A stretch of 64,000 nt of DNA, from NCBI RefSeq assembly GCF_036017915.1, contig NZ_CP107929.1, positions 3,476,001 through 3,540,000 of the forward strand, read 5' to 3'. Positions 1 through 8,588 of the stretch are shown one piece after another. Below the pieces are notes generated by a model. The model was not told where the DNA came from. It worked only from the letters and a program-made list of their open reading frames with translations, and searched no databases. The position numbers and the translations under genes are program-made. How positions within the stretch are numbered: the stretch's first letter is position 1; each line of letters begins with the position of its first letter. Source of the stretch: Micromonospora sp. NBC_00421 (GTDB lineage: Bacteria; Actinomycetota; Actinomycetes; Mycobacteriales; Micromonosporaceae).

Positions 1-1218
1 GGAGATGTCGCCGAGCAGCACGCCGAGACCGGCCGGGATGAGGGCCGCCCCGATCCCGGCGGCACCGATCTGCACGCCGATCACCCGGTCCGCGTGCTGC
101 CGGCCGACCCGCTCCGCGGTGCTCAGGGTGAGCAGCGGGAACACCGGCGCGGCGGCGAAGCCGAGCACCACCAGACCGGCCACCGTCACCGCGCCCGGGG
201 CCGGCAACGCGATCAGCACCGCACCGGCCGCCATCCCCAGCAGGCTGCCCCGCAGCACCCGGGCGGTGCCGAGCCGCTCGGCCACCAGCCCCTGCACCAC
301 CCGGCCGACGAAGAGGCTGCCCCAGTATGTCGACACGCACACCCCGGCGACGGCGGCGGGCAGCCCTCGGCCCTCGGTGAGCAGCAGGAACGCGTAGAGC
401 CCCGCGGACACCTCGATCGCCACGTAGACGGCGAAGGCGAGCGCGCCGAACCAGACCGCGGGCAGCCGGAGCGTCTCGGAGACCCGCACCACCGCCGGCC
501 CGGTCGGCACTGACGCTCCGGTCCGGTCCGGCACCGACCCCGCGTCGACCGGAACAGCACGCTCCGACCGCGACTCGGACCCGGCAGGCAACGGGTCGGA
601 CCCAGCGGCGGGCAACGGGTCGTCGGCGGCCGACGCGGGCCGGGCTGCCGTACCTGCCCGGTCCCGCCACGCCCCGACGGTGAGCGCGAACGCGGTGGCC
701 AGGGCGAGCTGGGCGGCGGCGGTGACCGCGTACCCCCAGCGCCAGCCCGCGCCGGTGCTCAACATCGCGGTCATCACCAGTGGGCCGATCGCCACGCCGA
801 GGCCGAAGAAGGCGTGCATCCAGTTCATGTGCCGGGGGCCGAACGCTCCGGCGGCGTAGGCGTTGAGGCCCGAGTCGATGGCACCGGAGCCGAGGCCGAG
901 GACCAGCGCGCAGCAGATCAGCACGGTCAGCGCGGGTGCGGTGGCGTACCCGGTCAGGGCCAGGCTCGCCAGCAGGGTGCTGCCGGCCAGCAGCCGGCCC
1001 ACGCCGAGCCGGGCGAGGGTGAACCCGGCGAGCACGCTGGAGGTCAGGTACCCGACCGTGCCGGCGGTGAGCACCAGGCCGACCGCTCCGGTCGGTACGC
1101 CGAACTCGGCGCTGATCGAGGGCCAGCCGACGCCGAGCAGTCCATCGGGCAGGCCGAGACTGACGAAGGCGAGGTAGGCGAGCAGGAGCAGCGAGGAACG
1201 CGGCGGGGCGACGGACAC
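1..1218 (-). CDS. MFS transporter, C-terminus cut by window edge
   Basis: An integral-membrane major facilitator superfamily transporter; the substrate cannot be read from the sequence. From a GTG at 1218 the minus strand is open for 406 codons and still open at base 1, so the extreme C-terminus is missing. Hydrophobic segments alternate as in a 12-helix transporter: the first begins near residue 8 (LLLLAYLAFVSLG), and a polar loop rich in A, D, P, R and S at about 195-240 separates two hydrophobic halves, as the central cytoplasmic loop does in this family. An in-frame TGA lies three codons upstream of the GTG, so no earlier start is possible; the ribosome site is weak. It stands alone, divergent from the next small gene. 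Family call is firm, function open. Confidence 0.85.
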   Translation of the reverse strand, partial: MSVAPPRSSLLLLAYLAFVSLGLPDGLLGVGWPSISAEFGVPTGAVGLVLTAGTVGYLTSSVLAGFTLARLGVGRLLAGSTLLASLALTGYATAPALTVLICCALVLGLGSGAIDSGLNAYAAGAFGPRHMNWMHAFFGLGVAIGPLVMTAMLSTGAGWRWGYAVTAAAQLALATAFALTVGAWRDRAGTAARPASAADDPLPAAGSDPLPAGSESRSERAVPVDAGSVPDRTGASVPTGPAVVRVSETLRLPAVWFGALAFAVYVAIEVSAGLYAFLLLTEGRGLPAAVAGVCVSTYWGSLFVGRVVQGLVAERLGTARVLRGSLLGMAAGAVLIALPAPGAVTVAGLVVLGFAAAPVFPLLTLSTAERVGRQHADRVIGVQIGAAGIGAALIPAGLGVLLGDIS

Positions 1219-1379
1219 GGAGGCTCATCCTGCCGCATCAGCGAGAACGGGTCGACGTGATTGTCGCCTCCCCCGAACCGGCAGAGTGGAACGCCCGGAC
1301 GGGCAGGAAACCGGACAGGTCGTCCAGAATCCACCGTTCGGCTGCCGGCAATCCGAGGCGACCGCGCAAGACTTTCCGG

Positions 1380-1592
1380 ATGCAACAGGGTTCCGGTTTC
1401 CTCACCCCTCGTCAGCGCCGCCTGGCTTGGCTCGGCTTCCTGCTCGCCGCCGTCCAGGCCCCGGTCGCCGCCAGGTTCGCCTCCGACGACTCGTGGTTGT
1501 TCAGCATCTGCGTCGCGCTCATGGTGGCCACCGTGATCATCGCCGACGACGCCAGCCGTCGCCGTCCGGCCGACGCCACACCCGCCGACTGA
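1380..1592 (+). CDS. small hypothetical membrane protein
   Basis: A 70-residue protein that I do not recognise. After a basic N-terminus (RQRR near residue 12) there are two hydrophobic stretches, about residues 16-32 (LAWLGFLLAAVQAPVAA) and 41-54 (LFSICVALMVATVI), and a charged tail, so a small two-helix membrane protein is likely. The ATG at 1380 is chosen because the frame upstream has a different, arginine-rich composition typical of a shadow frame; no good Shine-Dalgarno site precedes it. It ends 18 bases before the stop of the convergent secreted protein. Existence is moderately supported by hydrophobic pattern and third-position GC only. Confidence 0.5.
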   Translation: MQQGSGFLTPRQRRLAWLGFLLAAVQAPVAARFASDDSWLFSICVALMVATVIIADDASRRRPADATPAD

Positions 1593-1610
1593 CCTGCCCG
1601 GCACCGCCCG

Positions 1611-2444
1611 TCACGGGGTCGGGCCGGGGAACTCCCGCTGCGGGCAGCTGAGCGGGCGGGCCGGGTCGACCCGGTGCAGGGCGTACCCGGTGCCCTGGGT
1701 CGGGACGTGCGTGCTCGGCGTCCGGTCGCCGATCTGGACCAGAGCGTGCCAGCCGGTGCGCTGCGCGGTATAGCGCGTGCAGCCGTCGAGGACCTGGGTG
1801 TGCTGTCGGGCCGCCACGGTGGCCCGGCCCTGCACGAAGGTCGCCGCATCGGCGGGGTCGCTCTCCGCCAGCAGCAGCGACGACGCGGCGGTCGTGGTGT
1901 TCGCCCAGAACGACTCTCCCGCCGCCAGCCAGAGGTCGGCGACGGCGACCACGTCGTGGTCGACAAGGCTGGAGAAGGCCAGGTCGGGGTCGGCGGCGCC
2001 GGTGGTGCCGGAGTGGGTCACCGGCGGCAGGGTGATCGTCGCGGTGTCGGTGCGCTGCTGCACCCAGTAGGGACCGGCGGTGTACGCGGTGACCACTGCC
2101 GTGTACCCGCCGAAGGGTCGGTGCCCGGCGGTGGAGTCGACCACCACGAAGTCGGTCAGCCCGATGCCGTACCAGCTCGTGGCCAGGGTGACGCCGGCGG
2201 TGTCCCGCAGGGTCAGGTCCCAGTCGGCGGTCGCGGCGGGCTGCACGGCGACCACCGACCAGCGCCGCTGGTAGGTGCGGTAGGTGTAGTCCTGCGCGGT
2301 GCGGGCGACCAGCACGTCGCCGTCCCCGAGCGCGGTGCCGGCGACCGCCGCCCCGGGGTGCGGCAGCGGCGCGGCGAGGGCCACCACGAGGAGGCCGGCG
2401 AGGTGCACGCCGCACCACCGGCGGTCGGTTCGGGACGATGCCAT
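1611..2444 (-). CDS. secreted hypothetical protein
   Basis: A 277-residue exported protein of unknown function. A basic N-terminus (TDRR) followed by a hydrophobic core (HLAGLLVVALAAPL) and small residues near 30-36 form a signal peptide. The mature part is rich in Thr, Ala, Val and aromatic residues, consistent with a beta-rich extracellular domain, and has two Cys (LDGCTRY and PLSCPQ) near the C-terminus that could pair outside the cell. ATG at 2444 is preceded by GGAAGGAA about 10 bases upstream. No catalytic motif is visible. It is convergent with the small gene at 1380 and divergent from the degraded gene at 2613. Confidence 0.7.
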   Translation of the reverse strand: MASSRTDRRWCGVHLAGLLVVALAAPLPHPGAAVAGTALGDGDVLVARTAQDYTYRTYQRRWSVVAVQPAATADWDLTLRDTAGVTLATSWYGIGLTDFVVVDSTAGHRPFGGYTAVVTAYTAGPYWVQQRTDTATITLPPVTHSGTTGAADPDLAFSSLVDHDVVAVADLWLAAGESFWANTTTAASSLLLAESDPADAATFVQGRATVAARQHTQVLDGCTRYTAQRTGWHALVQIGDRTPSTHVPTQGTGYALHRVDPARPLSCPQREFPGPTP

Positions 2445-2612
2445 CGACGGGATTCCTTCCGGGCGGGATCTGGACTGTAGCGACGGCGAGCGACCCGGGG
2501 GCGGTCACGCACTGTCGGATATCGGCCCCGCCGCGCCGACCGCGCCTGTGCAACCTTGTGGTCACGCCGCCACACGCCGAGGAGCGCCGACCGTGACGAG
2601 ACGACCGACGGT

Positions 2613-3029
2613 GTGGATGTGGTGTGGTCCACCGGCCCGGTCGCCGCCGGTGCCACCCAGGGCTGGGTGTGGAACAACGCCAACCCGCTCGACGCGGCCT
2701 ACCAGGTCGGCTTCTCCCCGACCGGGGCCAGCTCCACGACCCTCTGCCAGTTCGAGCTCAGCCGGAGCTGGTACTCCCGGGAGCCGAGCGGCGAGCGGCG
2801 CTTCCACTTCGTGGTCCGCAACAGCGGCACGGCCACCTGCGCGGCCACCATCCTGCTGTCCTGGCTGACCCCGACCCACGACTGATCGACCGGGACGTTG
2901 GCACCCGGGGCCACCGGCAACTACGGCTGGCCGGACGGCACCAGCCAACGGCAGTACGTCCTGACCGTCGGCAACGTCGGGCAACTGCCCTGCACCGGCA
3001 CCCTCCTGCTCGGGTCGCTCACCCCCTGA
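2613..3029 (+). pseudogene. two-repeat secreted-type protein remnant with in-frame stop
   Basis: One frame carries two related units split by a TGA at 2883. Unit 1 runs WSTGPVAAGAT... to FHFVVRNSGTATCAATILL, unit 2 runs STGTLAPGAT... to YVLTVGNVGQLPCTGTLLL; both start with STG-x-x-A-x-GAT and end in a beta-strand pattern with one Cys, LLL or ILL and SxLTP. There is no signal peptide or convincing start: the nearest candidate is a GTG at 2613. Unit 2 ends at 3029 and is followed by a hairpin, which supports a former transcription unit. It reads as a truncated, nonsense-interrupted gene of unknown role; a sequencing error at the TGA or two separate small genes are the alternatives. Confidence 0.5.
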
Positions 3030-3076
3030 GCCGGGCCACTGCCGTCCCGGGTGACCGCCGGCCGGCACCGATCCCA

Positions 3077-3113
3077 CCGTCCTGCTGCGCGGCGATACCC
3101 CGCAGCAGGACGG
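3077..3113 (+). terminator. hairpin terminator after the two-repeat remnant
   Basis: Perfect 13-base arms (CCGTCCTGCTGCG at 3077 and its complement ending at 3113) around an 11-base loop, 48 bases after the stop at 3029. No U-run follows, as is usual in high-GC actinomycetes. Confidence 0.55.
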
Positions 3114-3342
3114 GTTGCTCTGTCAGGCGGTTCCGGCCCACCCGGGGTCGCCGTCCCCGTTGGGCCGGTCCGTCACGTCGATGCCCACCTCGGTCCGGGA
3201 GGCGGCGGGTGCGCGCGGTGCTCCCGCTGGCCGCCGGGACCGGGTCGGTCCGCGCGGCGGAGTCCGACCGGCCGGAGGGGGTGCCGGTACCGGCCGAGCG
3301 GCCGACTCCGCCCCGGTTACCCGGTGGTTAACCTCGGTCCTC

Positions 3343-3708
3343 ATGCGAGTGCCGTACCCCCAGGTCGCGACCGGGACCGCCGTGAGCGCGGCGCGCTCCC
3401 GCCTGGCCCTGCTCACCGCCTCGGTCGGCGCTCCCGGCCTCGCCGCCGCCGCGGCCCGGCCGGGCCTGCTCGCGCTGGTCGACCAGCACGCCGCGGCGAT
3501 CCGGGACAGCCTCGACGGTGACCGTCGACCGCTGACCCCGGCGGCCCTGGCCGGCTATGCCGAGGGCGTCCGCGACACGGCCGGCGCCTACGGCCTGCTT
3601 CCCGCCGGCGCGGTCGACTTCGCCGCGCCGGACTGGGTGCTGACCCGACTACTCGCGGTCTGCGTCCTGGCCCGCGCCCTCGACCCCCGGCACCTCGACC
3701 CGGCCTGA
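3343..3708 (+). CDS. hypothetical protein, DUF6401-like
   Basis: A 121-residue soluble protein. Ala-rich helices dominate: SAARSRLALLTASVGAPGLAAAA, then LLALVDQHAAAIRDSLDG, and LTPAALAGYAEGVRDTAGAYGL. The arrangement resembles the small DUF6401 family of actinomycetes, whose members are often annotated near natural-product genes; that assignment is from memory and not certain. The ATG at 3343 starts the conserved-looking part; the longer frame upstream to 3115 is low-complexity Arg/Gly/Pro and has no ribosome site. It stands alone and is convergent with the mechanosensitive channel gene. No catalytic residues can be named. Confidence 0.6.
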   Translation: MRVPYPQVATGTAVSAARSRLALLTASVGAPGLAAAAARPGLLALVDQHAAAIRDSLDGDRRPLTPAALAGYAEGVRDTAGAYGLLPAGAVDFAAPDWVLTRLLAVCVLARALDPRHLDPA

Positions 3709-3806
3709 CCCGCCCCGGCCTGGCCCGCCCCGGACCGCGCCTGGCGCAGCGCCGACGGGAGGGCGCCCGCGTCGCGCGGACACCCTTCCCGGTGGTACGT
3801 GCCGAC

Positions 3807-4682
3807 TCAGCTGCCCGGACGGCCGAACTGCTGGGTCTCGTCGCCGGGGGCTCCCGACTGGTAGGTGCCCCGGCCGCCGGCCATCGTCCGGGCCTCGTCG
3901 ACGCGCGGCATGGCCTGCGTCCGCTCGCCGCCCCGGTCGGCCATCTGCCGGTTCATGTCGCCCTGTCCGGCCGCACGGGCCCGCCGGTGCTCCTGGACCG
4001 CCCGCGACTCCTCGGCCGCCCGGTCCAGCCAGCCGTCCCAGCGGGACTGCATCGGCTTCACCAGACCGCCGCCGACGCCGACGATCAGGATGCCGGCCAC
4101 GGTGGCGAGCACCGCGATCAGGACCGGCGTGGTGACCGTGGTGGCGATGCCGACCTGGTTCAGTGCGGCGATCACCCCGAGCGCCAGGATGAAGATGGCC
4201 GTCACGTCGGCCAGCACCTTGCCGTACGACAGGCCGCCGAGCGCTCCGGAGACCAGGTCCCGGACGGCGTTGGCGATCGCGGCGGCGACGACCACGATGA
4301 CGATCGCGATGAACGCCCGCGGCAGCCAGGCCACCACCCCTCGGATGAGGTCGCTGATCGCGTTGGGCCCCCACACCCCGAAGGCGAACTGCAGGGTGAA
4401 CAGCAGCACCGCGTAGTACGCGAGTCGGGCCAGGATGTCACTGGCGTCGTACCTGGTCCGTTCCAACGCGCGTCTGATCCCGCCCCGTTCGACCGCCCGG
4501 TCGAAGCCCACCCGTTCCAGCGCCGCGTCCACGATCTTGAGTACCGCGCGGGCGATGAGCCAGCCCACCACGAGGATGACGATGAATGCGATGGCCCGCG
4601 GCACGAAGAGCAGCACCGAGCGCCACATGTCGGTCAAGGCGCTACCGATGTCGACCTGCCTGACCGCAAGGGTTTCCGGCAT
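3807..4682 (-). CDS. MscS-type mechanosensitive channel-like membrane protein
   Basis: A 291-residue protein of the small TM-helix/MscS-related type, expected to sit in the cytoplasmic membrane and respond to tension or act as a small-conductance pore. Hydrophobic segments lie near residues 22-47 (VLLFVPRAIAFIVILVVGWLIA), 85-105, 118-140 (AFIAIVIVVVAAAIANAV) and two near 160-205 ending in the glycine-rich IVGVGGGLV. The C-terminal 85 residues are hydrophilic (many Q, R, E, D) and cytoplasmic. It lacks the long beta domain of full MscS, so gating is uncertain. ATG at 4682 follows GGGAGGGA by six bases. Monocistronic and divergent from the SpoIIE gene. Confidence 0.8.
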   Translation of the reverse strand: MPETLAVRQVDIGSALTDMWRSVLLFVPRAIAFIVILVVGWLIARAVLKIVDAALERVGFDRAVERGGIRRALERTRYDASDILARLAYYAVLLFTLQFAFGVWGPNAISDLIRGVVAWLPRAFIAIVIVVVAAAIANAVRDLVSGALGGLSYGKVLADVTAIFILALGVIAALNQVGIATTVTTPVLIAVLATVAGILIVGVGGGLVKPMQSRWDGWLDRAAEESRAVQEHRRARAAGQGDMNRQMADRGGERTQAMPRVDEARTMAGGRGTYQSGAPGDETQQFGRPGS

Positions 4683-4882
4683 GATGTCCCTCCCTGTCCA
4701 ATGGACTGCGCCGCCCGGTTACCCGTCCGCCGCGGCAGCACGCCGCAGAACCCGTACGGATTTTCCCGACATGTCTTTAGAAAAGGCCCCTGACCTGCAC
4801 GAACATCTTCGGCAACGACGCCGGCCCGGCTGCGCGGGACACGATCCGTTCGGCCCGGGGCGGAGCCGGATAGGCTGCGGAC

Positions 4883-7009
4883 ATGCCAGGCACGGTCGGG
4901 CGGGCCCCGACGTCACCAGCCCCCGTACCGGGACCGGCCGGGGTCTCACCGGTGGTGGCGGCCGTACGGGCCCACCCGTGGGCCGACACCCCGCTCGGCC
5001 CACAGCAGGGCTGGGATGTGGCGGTCCGCGTGCTGGTCGACGTGATCCTGTCCTGTCCCGTCCCGATGGCGCTGCACTACGGCGACGACTTCGTCCTGCT
5101 CTACAACCAGGCGTACGCCGAGGTGATCGGCGACCGGCACCCCGGCGCGATGGGCCGCCCGGCCCCCGAGGTCTACGCCGACCTGTGGCACGCCCCCGGT
5201 GTCGGTGAGGTGATCGAACGGGCCTACCGGCACGGCGAGTCGTTCCTCCAGAAGGAGTCGGTGCTCCCGATCCACCAGCACACCGCCGCCACCGGTGAAC
5301 ACGCGGTTTTCACCCGTGGCCACTCCCCGGTCCGCGACAGCACCGGCCGGACCGTCGGCGTGCTCACCGTCGCCGCCCAGACCACTCAACTCACCCAGCA
5401 GTTGCAGAGCCTGTCCGATTTCGCCGCAGCCCTGTCGGGCACCCTCACCCTGGACGACGTGGCCCGGGTGACGCTGCGCTACGCGCTGCACTCCTTCGAC
5501 GCCGACCAGGTGTCCTTCGCGGTCGACGACGGTCCCGCCTGGCGGCTGGTCCGGCGGATCCGGGGTGAACTGCTCGACGAGGCCGACGAGCGGCTGCCCC
5601 CGCTGTGGCGGCCGGTCCCGGCGGACACCACCGCTCCGGTGGTGGTCGGTGCCCGCAGCGGGGTGCCCTTCTTCGCGGGGGACGGCCAACCGCTGCGGGA
5701 CATCGCGGTCGACCGGCACGACCAGAAGATCCGCTCGCTGGCCGCGGTGCCGCTGCGCTCGTCGGTGATCCGGGGTGGCCTGGCCGTGGGCTACCAGGCC
5801 CCGCACGGCTGGTCGGCGGCGGAACGGGCGCTGCTGGCCGCCTCGGCCGAACTGGTCGGCCAGGCGGCGGAGCGGGCCCGCCGGTTCGAGACCCAGCACG
5901 GCACCGCCCAACTGCTGCAACGCAGCATGCTCCCGGAGCAGTTGCCGGCGCTGCCCCGGCTGCGCATCGCCGCCCGGTACGACCCGGGTGTCGACGGTAA
6001 CGCCGCCGGTGGTGACTTCTACGACGCCTTCCTGCTGCCCTCCGGCGACCTGGGTGTGGTGCTCGGCGACGTCGCCGGACACGACGTGCAGGCCGCAGCC
6101 CGGATGGGGCAGGTACGCGCGGCCCTGCGGGCGCTGGCGCTTACCGATCCGCGCCCGGACGCGGTCCTGGCCGGCCTGGACCGGCTGGTGGCGAGCCTGG
6201 GCACCGAGACCGGCACCCATGAACTCTTCGTGACGGTGGTCTTCGGGGTGGTCGACGCCGACCGGGGGGAGATCACCATGGCCAGCGCCGGCCACCCCCC
6301 GCCGTTGATCCGGCGTAGTGGGCCGGACGGCGTCGCCACCGCCACCTTCGTCGAACTGCCGACCGGGGCACCCCTGGGGCTGGGCTGCCGGCCCCCGACC
6401 GCCATCGTGCCCTTCGCCCCCGGCGACACCCTGCTGCTCTACAGCGACGGGGTGGTCGAACGGCGACGGCAGAGCCTCACCACCGGCCTGGCCGGGCTGG
6501 CGGCGGCGGTGACCGGGGCCGCCAGCGGTGACCCCCGGGCGCTCTGCGCGGTCGCCACCGGCGCCGTGCCCGGCGCCACCGAGGACGACGTGGCGGTGCT
6601 GGCGGTGGAGCACGCGCTCAAGCCGAGCCGGTCCGCCGGGATGGAGATGCCGGCCGAGCCGACCGCGCCGAGCCGGGTACGCCACTGGATGACGGCGCAG
6701 CTGGGCGAGTGGCAGGTGCCCGAGGCGGTGATCGGCGCGGCGGTGCTGTGCACAAGCGAGCTGACCACCAACGCGCTGCTGCACGCCGGCACCGCCGCCC
6801 GGGTGGAGATCGATCTCAGCCCGGAACGGCTGCTGGTGTCCGTCGCCGACTCCGGCACCCGGGGCACGGTGACCCGGGCCCAGACCGACACGCTGAGCAG
6901 CCGCGGCCGTGGCCTCGGGCTGATCGAACAGCTCTCCGACGCCTGGGGCACCGACCCGACCGTACGCGGCTCGACAGTCTGGTTCGAGATCCTGCTGCCC
7001 GCCGGCTGA
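4883..7009 (+). CDS. PAS-GAF-SpoIIE-HATPase serine phosphatase
   Basis: A 708-residue soluble multidomain signalling protein. In order: a PAS-like domain (about 35-165, with LLYNQAYAEVIG), a GAF domain (about 175-330), a SpoIIE-type PP2C phosphatase (about 345-570, with GGDFYDAF and GDVAGHDVQAA supplying metal-binding Asp residues, then ASAGHPPPL and LYSDGVVE) and a C-terminal HATPase_c anti-sigma-type kinase domain (about 590-705, with ELTTNALLHA as the N-box and GRGLGLIEQLSDAWG as the G-box). Such proteins dephosphorylate anti-anti-sigma factors and can bind sigma or its antagonist. The window also has a SigB/SigF-type sigma gene at 21364, but no link is shown. ATG at 4883 starts the PAS region. 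Confidence 0.9.
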   Translation: MPGTVGRAPTSPAPVPGPAGVSPVVAAVRAHPWADTPLGPQQGWDVAVRVLVDVILSCPVPMALHYGDDFVLLYNQAYAEVIGDRHPGAMGRPAPEVYADLWHAPGVGEVIERAYRHGESFLQKESVLPIHQHTAATGEHAVFTRGHSPVRDSTGRTVGVLTVAAQTTQLTQQLQSLSDFAAALSGTLTLDDVARVTLRYALHSFDADQVSFAVDDGPAWRLVRRIRGELLDEADERLPPLWRPVPADTTAPVVVGARSGVPFFAGDGQPLRDIAVDRHDQKIRSLAAVPLRSSVIRGGLAVGYQAPHGWSAAERALLAASAELVGQAAERARRFETQHGTAQLLQRSMLPEQLPALPRLRIAARYDPGVDGNAAGGDFYDAFLLPSGDLGVVLGDVAGHDVQAAARMGQVRAALRALALTDPRPDAVLAGLDRLVASLGTETGTHELFVTVVFGVVDADRGEITMASAGHPPPLIRRSGPDGVATATFVELPTGAPLGLGCRPPTAIVPFAPGDTLLLYSDGVVERRRQSLTTGLAGLAAAVTGAASGDPRALCAVATGAVPGATEDDVAVLAVEHALKPSRSAGMEMPAEPTAPSRVRHWMTAQLGEWQVPEAVIGAAVLCTSELTTNALLHAGTAARVEIDLSPERLLVSVADSGTRGTVTRAQTDTLSSRGRGLGLIEQLSDAWGTDPTVRGSTVWFEILLPAG

Positions 7010-7125
7010 CCCCGGATCGGCGCCACCTTCCCACCGACCATGGGACAAGCCGGACACCCACGCTTAGCCCTGCCATCCACGGGGCACAGTCCCACCCCCG
7101 CTCACATTCGTGGCGGGGGTGAGAG

Positions 7126-8430
7126 GTGGTCGGGGTGGAACTGGTCGATGTCGAGTTCGCGCTGGTGGGCGCGGGGGCGCTGCTGGCGGGGGTACTCCCC
7201 CGGCTGCTGGAACGTCGCCCGCTGTCCATGCCGATAGCGTTCCTCGGCCTGGGGATGCTGGTCTTCGCCCTGCCCATCGGCCTGCCCGCCCCGGACCCGT
7301 TGCGCTACCCGCAGGTCGCCACCCACCTGACCGAGATCGGCGTGATCGTGGCGCTGATGGGTGCCGGGTTGAAGATCGACAGACCGTTGAGCTGGAAACG
7401 ATGGTCCTCCACCTGGCGGTTGCTGGCCATCGCGATGCCGATCTGCATCGCGGCGGTGGCGCTGCTCGGCTGGTGGTGGGCGGGTCTGGTGCCGGCCGCC
7501 GCACTGCTGCTCGGCGCGGCCCTCGCCCCGACCGATCCGGTGCTCGCCTCGGACGTCCAGGTGGGCGAACCCACCGACGCCGAGGACTCCGAGGACGAGG
7601 TGCGCTTCGCGCTGACCTCCGAGGCCGGCCTCAACGACGGCCTGGCCTTCCCGTTCGTCTACGCGGCAATCGCGATCGCCACCGCCGGGCTGGCCCCGTC
7701 GGGCTGGTTCACCGAGTGGTTCACCGTCGACGTGCTCTACAAGCTGGCCGTCGGCGTCGGCGGTGGCCTGCTGATCGGCTGGCTGCTCGGCAAGCTCTTC
7801 TTCCGCGCCCCGAGCGAGCTGCGGCTGGCCCGGCACGCCGAGGGCTTCCTCGCACTGGCCGCCACCTTCCTGGCGTACGGGCTGGTGGAGGTGGTCGGCG
7901 GGTACGGCTTCCTGGCCGTGTTCGTCGCCGCGCGGGCGATCCGGGCCGCCGAGCGGACCCACGAGTTCCACGCCGTGCTGCACGACTTCGCCGAGCAGAC
8001 CGAGCGACTGCTGACCGTCCTGCTGCTGCTGCTCTTCGGCGGCGCGGTGATCACCGGGCTGCTCGCCCCGCTCACCTGGCAGGCGGCGACCGTCGGGCTG
8101 GCCCTGGTCTTCGTCATCCGACCGCTGGTCGGCTGGCTGTCGCTGCGTGGCGCGCCGGGTCGACCGGCCGAGCACTGGGTGATCTCGTCGTTCGGCATCC
8201 GGGGCGTCGGCTCGTTCTACTACCTGGCGTACGCCACCACCAAGGCGGACTTCGCCCAGGCGGATCTGATCTGGGCGACGGTCGGCCTGGTGGTGGTGGT
8301 CTCGGTGGTGGTGCACGGGATGGCCGCGACCCCGGTGATGCAGTTGCTGGACCGGGCCGGTGAACGCACCTCCGACCCGTCGGAGCAGGGTCGACGCGAC
8401 GAGCCGGCCCTGGACGGCGCCCGGGGCTGA
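7126..8430 (+). CDS. CPA1-type cation:proton antiporter
   Basis: A 434-residue inner-membrane monovalent cation/proton antiporter of the NhaP/CPA1 kind. About 12 hydrophobic segments are visible. Characteristic features are LGAALAPTDPVLASDVQVG near residue 130 (the TDP motif), then an acidic insertion (EPTDAEDSEDE) and LTSEAGLNDGLAFPFVY near 165, with the family's Asn-Asp pair that binds ion and proton, and GIRGVGSFYYL near 350. Two starts are possible: GTG 7126 and GTG 7135, the latter with GAGAGG eight bases upstream; the longer is given. It is monocistronic and follows the SpoIIE gene by 116 bases. The acidic loop next to the active site is unusual enough to note. Confidence 0.88.
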   Translation: MVGVELVDVEFALVGAGALLAGVLPRLLERRPLSMPIAFLGLGMLVFALPIGLPAPDPLRYPQVATHLTEIGVIVALMGAGLKIDRPLSWKRWSSTWRLLAIAMPICIAAVALLGWWWAGLVPAAALLLGAALAPTDPVLASDVQVGEPTDAEDSEDEVRFALTSEAGLNDGLAFPFVYAAIAIATAGLAPSGWFTEWFTVDVLYKLAVGVGGGLLIGWLLGKLFFRAPSELRLARHAEGFLALAATFLAYGLVEVVGGYGFLAVFVAARAIRAAERTHEFHAVLHDFAEQTERLLTVLLLLLFGGAVITGLLAPLTWQAATVGLALVFVIRPLVGWLSLRGAPGRPAEHWVISSFGIRGVGSFYYLAYATTKADFAQADLIWATVGLVVVVSVVVHGMAATPVMQLLDRAGERTSDPSEQGRRDEPALDGARG

Positions 8431-8464
8431 AGGGGATCCCGCACCAGAGCCCCGGCCGGGTGGG

Positions 8465-8496
8465 ACCGGCAGCGTCAGCCACCGGCAGCGTCAGCC
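8465..8496 (+). repeat. short tandem repeat in convergent gap
   Basis: Two copies of the 16-base unit CACCGGCAGCGTCAGC, followed by degenerate CCGACCACGTC units to about 8550, in the gap between the convergent antiporter and FAD oxidoreductase genes. Confidence 0.4.
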
Positions 8497-8588
8497 ACCG
8501 ACCACGTCGGCCGCCGACCACGTCCGCCCCGCCAGCCGCCGACAACGCCGGACATCGGCCACGTCAGCGACAGAGCGCGGCGGCGGGG

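Noticed and set aside
4946..7057. A 703-codon minus-strand frame over the SpoIIE gene
   Set aside because: Shadow frame caused by GC-rich third positions; no domain recognised.
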